Positions 61,237 to 64,000 of a DNA stretch of 64,000 bases are shown here, in pieces. The DNA is from an uncultured Alphaproteobacteria bacterium (GTDB lineage: Bacteria > Pseudomonadota > Alphaproteobacteria > Rhodobacterales > Rhodobacteraceae). The stretch spans positions 1-64,000 of the forward strand of contig CACAAX010000006.1 in assembly GCA_902530595.1 (NCBI GenBank), in the 5' to 3' direction. The notes under the pieces are model-generated. The model was given only the letters and a program-made list of their open reading frames with translations. It was not told the origin of the DNA and did no database searches. The position numbers and the translations under genes were made by a program. The first letter of the stretch is position 1. Each line of letters starts with the position of its first letter.

Positions 61237-62094
61237 ATGACTACTTCATCAAAAAAAGGAATAATCACTCTGATTATAGCAACATTCTTTCTTGCATTGA
61301 TGGATGGTATGTCGCGGTATATGGCCGAACTTTATGATGTATTAAACATAAATATGTTCCGATTTTGGATAATTGGAAGCTTTGTGATTTTAGTCAGCTT
61401 TAGAGGCCGAGGTGTTTTACGGTCAATTTTAAAGACAAAGCAGCCAGTTGCCCAGGTTTCTAGAGGCCTTTTATTCATTTCGTCTTTATTAATGGCTATC
61501 TACTCATATACCCAAGTTGGATTAATAGTAACACACGCGCTAATGGCGGTTTTTCCTCTCCTGACAGTGCTGTTGTCTGGGCTATTTTTAGAAGAGAAAA
61601 TAACAAGAATAAAAATAGTAGCGGTCGGGGTAGGATTTATAGGAGTAACTATCATTATTAATCCAATAAATCTTGAATTCTCTTTTGTATCTGTCTTGCC
61701 TTTGATCTCTGCAGTTACCTTTGCAATTTATGCAGTGCTTACAAGAAAGGTAGCTTCTACTGATAATACTGAAACCAGTTTTTTCTGGGTATCTCTAGTC
61801 TCCGCAATTGCGATCACAATTCCCAGCCCTTTATTTTATAAGCCGATACAATTCTCTGATTTATACTTTCTAATTTTGTTATGTACGTTTAGCTTAGTAG
61901 GCCACTTTTTGCTTACCAACGCTTATCGCCATGCAGAAGCTAGTGTGTTGCAACCATTTTCATATTTTCATCTTTTCTTTGCATCTATAGTAGGAATTAT
62001 ATTTTTCCAGGACCCTCTAACGATCTCAACCGTTGCTGGGGGTGGTTTAATTGTTTTTGGTGGGATTTTGATTTCTAGAAAAAGTAAATTGTGA
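61237..62094 (+). CDS. EamA/DMT family transporter
   Basis: 10 TM-like segments; start taken at ATG MTTSSKKG after the terminator hairpin. Confidence 0.87.
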   Translation: MTTSSKKGIITLIIATFFLALMDGMSRYMAELYDVLNINMFRFWIIGSFVILVSFRGRGVLRSILKTKQPVAQVSRGLLFISSLLMAIYSYTQVGLIVTHALMAVFPLLTVLLSGLFLEEKITRIKIVAVGVGFIGVTIIINPINLEFSFVSVLPLISAVTFAIYAVLTRKVASTDNTETSFFWVSLVSAIAITIPSPLFYKPIQFSDLYFLILLCTFSLVGHFLLTNAYRHAEASVLQPFSYFHLFFASIVGIIFFQDPLTISTVAGGGLIVFGGILISRKSKL

Positions 62095-62194
62095 ATCAGG
62101 AAATATGTTTAAGGGATTTCAGTTTGTTTTACATTCATGTATCTTGGGGAAATGGAATTTAATTTAAACCTGAAAAAAAATGAAAATATAAAAA

Positions 62195-63142
62195 ATGGTT
62201 ATGTGGGATTATAAAGATACAGAACTACCCTTCAATACAACTGATCGTTCATCTCATATGAAAGATATGGGTGGTGAGGGCTGGGAGTTAGTTTCTGTTT
62301 CTCCAAATCCCGAAAGCAGATGTCACGTATTCTTTTGGAAACGTCCTCAAAATCTTGATATTGAAAATGGAAAAGATTTGTTGCAACCTAAAGTAAAGAA
62401 ATCTGAGGATCAAAATGTCCCATTAGAGGCAGAAAAGGTTTCTACCAACGGCCTTATTTCTTCCCCTATTTATAAATCTAATCGAGAAATATCTATTCAT
62501 GAATATGAAGAATTTCCTGATCCACAAGTGGTTATGATTGTTAAGTATCGACCAAAGGATGGATGTTTTGATCAGTTCAGAACTGAACTTTATTCTAGAG
62601 AATACCCAAATGTTATTACACGTCACATGGGCTTCAATAAAAAAAACGAATTTGTTTGTGTAAGTTTTATGGAGAGTATTGATGCTGCTCTCGATTTAGA
62701 AGGAGTCGGTACCAGCTGGTTGGACTCTGTAGATCACCTTTTAATTAAATATCCTAATGGAAGTCGTACCGAGTCTTTTTCTGGACCTGTTTGGGGGTGG
62801 TTCCCAAACTATCAAAACTTGAGTAGGTTTAGTGCCGAGGCGAAAGCGTTCACTGTATTAGTGATAAAGATGAAAGATAGTTTTGTTCAAGAAGTAAAAG
62901 ATATTGCTCTTCAACCGTCAATGTTACCAAGCAACCTTTTTTCTTGTGTTGCTCAGTATAAAGATACTGATAACACATATATCTACATAGGGATGGATAC
63001 GGTAGAAAATAAACAAGACGCCAACACATACTATTCTAGTGGTTGTAGTAAACCCATTACTTCTTTAATTGTCCCTGAAAAGTCTTTGGAATTTTTTAAT
63101 GACGCTGAGGATTTTGTTTGGGTAAATTCTAAGTATTTTTAA
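62195..63142 (+). CDS. Protein with DUF4177-like N-terminus and uncharacterised C-terminal region
   Basis: WDYKDTELPFN...MGGEGWELVSVSPNPESRCHVFFWKRP resembles DUF4177; remaining ~230 aa unassigned. Confidence 0.65.
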   Translation: MVMWDYKDTELPFNTTDRSSHMKDMGGEGWELVSVSPNPESRCHVFFWKRPQNLDIENGKDLLQPKVKKSEDQNVPLEAEKVSTNGLISSPIYKSNREISIHEYEEFPDPQVVMIVKYRPKDGCFDQFRTELYSREYPNVITRHMGFNKKNEFVCVSFMESIDAALDLEGVGTSWLDSVDHLLIKYPNGSRTESFSGPVWGWFPNYQNLSRFSAEAKAFTVLVIKMKDSFVQEVKDIALQPSMLPSNLFSCVAQYKDTDNTYIYIGMDTVENKQDANTYYSSGCSKPITSLIVPEKSLEFFNDAEDFVWVNSKYF

Positions 63143-63282
63143 CTCAAGAAACGTTTTCATTTTAATTTTAACTTATGAAGATCATTTACATTATCCGTTA
63201 AAAATTTTTTGAAAGATTAAGAGTTAAAAAAATAATTTACGCGGAAGAATTTTTTTATTTCTTTTTTTTAAAAATTTTGTAT

Positions 63283-63533
63283 ACATGCGCTTGCGCACGT
63301 GTCTCTAACCCCTGAAAGTTTCAGATAATGGTTATGCAACGGCGTGAATGTTTTTAATTCGGGGCGGGCTTTGTTCGATGCTTGCTGCATAAAGTCCCAT
63401 CCGCCTAGTTTTGAGAGGGTTTGCGTTATTAAATAACGTTGTATGCCATAACCGGTGACATTAACATTGGAGCATTTGACGTTTAAGCCTTTTATCGCGA
63501 GCTTTTTCTTTATCGTACGTTGGCCTATGCCAA
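63283..63533 (+). promoter_or_regulatory. Putative structured RNA leader of speD
   Basis: Multiple inverted repeats: ACATGCG/CGCA..TGT (63283-63302); GGTTATGCAAC (63330-63340) with GTTG..CATAACC (63438-63453) enclosing GGCGG/CCGCC, CTTT/AAAG, ATGC/GCAT (63363-63405) and CGTTA/TAACG (63424-63438); TTGGC/GCCAA (63520-63533) before the SD. Confidence 0.5.
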
Positions 63534-63551
63534 TCATTAAGGGAGAAAGAA

Positions 63552-64000
63552 ATGACGACACAAAATGAAACTAATTTGGCGCGAGCACCATGGGGTCAGC
63601 ATTTAGTATTAGACTTTAATGGTTGTCCCAAAGAGTTACTAGAAGATAAAGAAAATATACTGAATTGGAGTAAAGAGCTAGTACATGCTATTGACATGGT
63701 AGCTTACGGTGACCCAGTAATTGAGCATTTCGCCACGCATTCCCATGAGGCCGCAGGCTATACTTTACTTCAGATGATTGAAACTTCCAATATTGCTGCA
63801 CATTTCGCTGAAAATATCGGACAGGTATATATCGATGTTTTTTCTTGTAAAGCATTTGACGTCGAAGCTGCACTTGGAATTTGTAAAAAATATTTCAAAC
63901 CTACTCAAGCCAATATACATAATATCGACAGGGGATTCCATCAGGCAAATCAGGCTCGTGTAAAAAATTTTACCAAGGAGGGACGAAATGCGTGCGCGGC
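63552..64000 (+). CDS. speD: S-adenosylmethionine decarboxylase (truncated by window edge; not in supplied ORF track)
   Basis: ATG 63552 after AAGGGAGAAAG; open to window end: APWGQHLVLDFNGCP...SKELVHAIDMVAYGDPVIEHFATHSHEAAGYTLLQMIETSNIAAHFAENIGQVYIDVFSCKAFD. Confidence 0.87.
   Translation, partial: MTTQNETNLARAPWGQHLVLDFNGCPKELLEDKENILNWSKELVHAIDMVAYGDPVIEHFATHSHEAAGYTLLQMIETSNIAAHFAENIGQVYIDVFSCKAFDVEAALGICKKYFKPTQANIHNIDRGFHQANQARVKNFTKEGRNACA

Noticed and set aside
63268-63561. 97-aa minus-strand ORF over the speD leader
   Set aside because: No recognised motif; it lies antisense to the leader and overlaps the speD start. The nested inverted repeats explain the region better, though translation is not excluded.
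1-64000. CRISPR arrays, prophage, toxin-antitoxin or restriction systems
   Set aside because: No regularly spaced repeats, phage structural genes, cas, R-M or TA signatures were recognised; the MazG-like protein is a pyrophosphohydrolase, not evidence for a TA system.

Overview
AT-rich, gene-dense 64 kb window that looks chromosomal and most like a marine-type alphaproteobacterium (lineage is inference from gene content). No CRISPR array, prophage or transposase was recognised. Main blocks: end of a fused oligopeptide ABC ATPase and a second complete dipeptide/oligopeptide ABC locus about 26 kb away sharing a nearly identical 3' part; NAD-dependent formate dehydrogenase with a fused NuoE/NuoF-type subunit; tRNA-Arg abutting a non-pyrrolysine MttB-family methyltransferase; a multi-PAS hybrid histidine kinase / receiver / receiver-cyclase operon; a BLUF photosensor; glycine cleavage operon (gcvT-gcvH-gcvP) behind a tandem glycine riboswitch; a photolyase/cryptochrome-like cassette with a TIGR03643-type small protein; two paralogous TPR class III cyclases; and, at the right edge, a truncated S-adenosylmethionine decarboxylase ORF (absent from the supplied ORF track) preceded by a potentially highly structured leader. 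Strongest second-look items: (i) the structured region upstream of speD; (ii) a YghU-type GST interrupted at an 8-nt G/C homopolymer whose missing N-terminus is intact in the other frame; (iii) substitutions at catalytic or purine-selecting positions in all three class III cyclase domains; (iv) the atypical photolyase active site; (v) a two-PAS supra-module duplication; (vi) two intergenic elements with interleaved inverted repeats. All functional calls come from reading the sequence and remembered family motifs; no database search was run.
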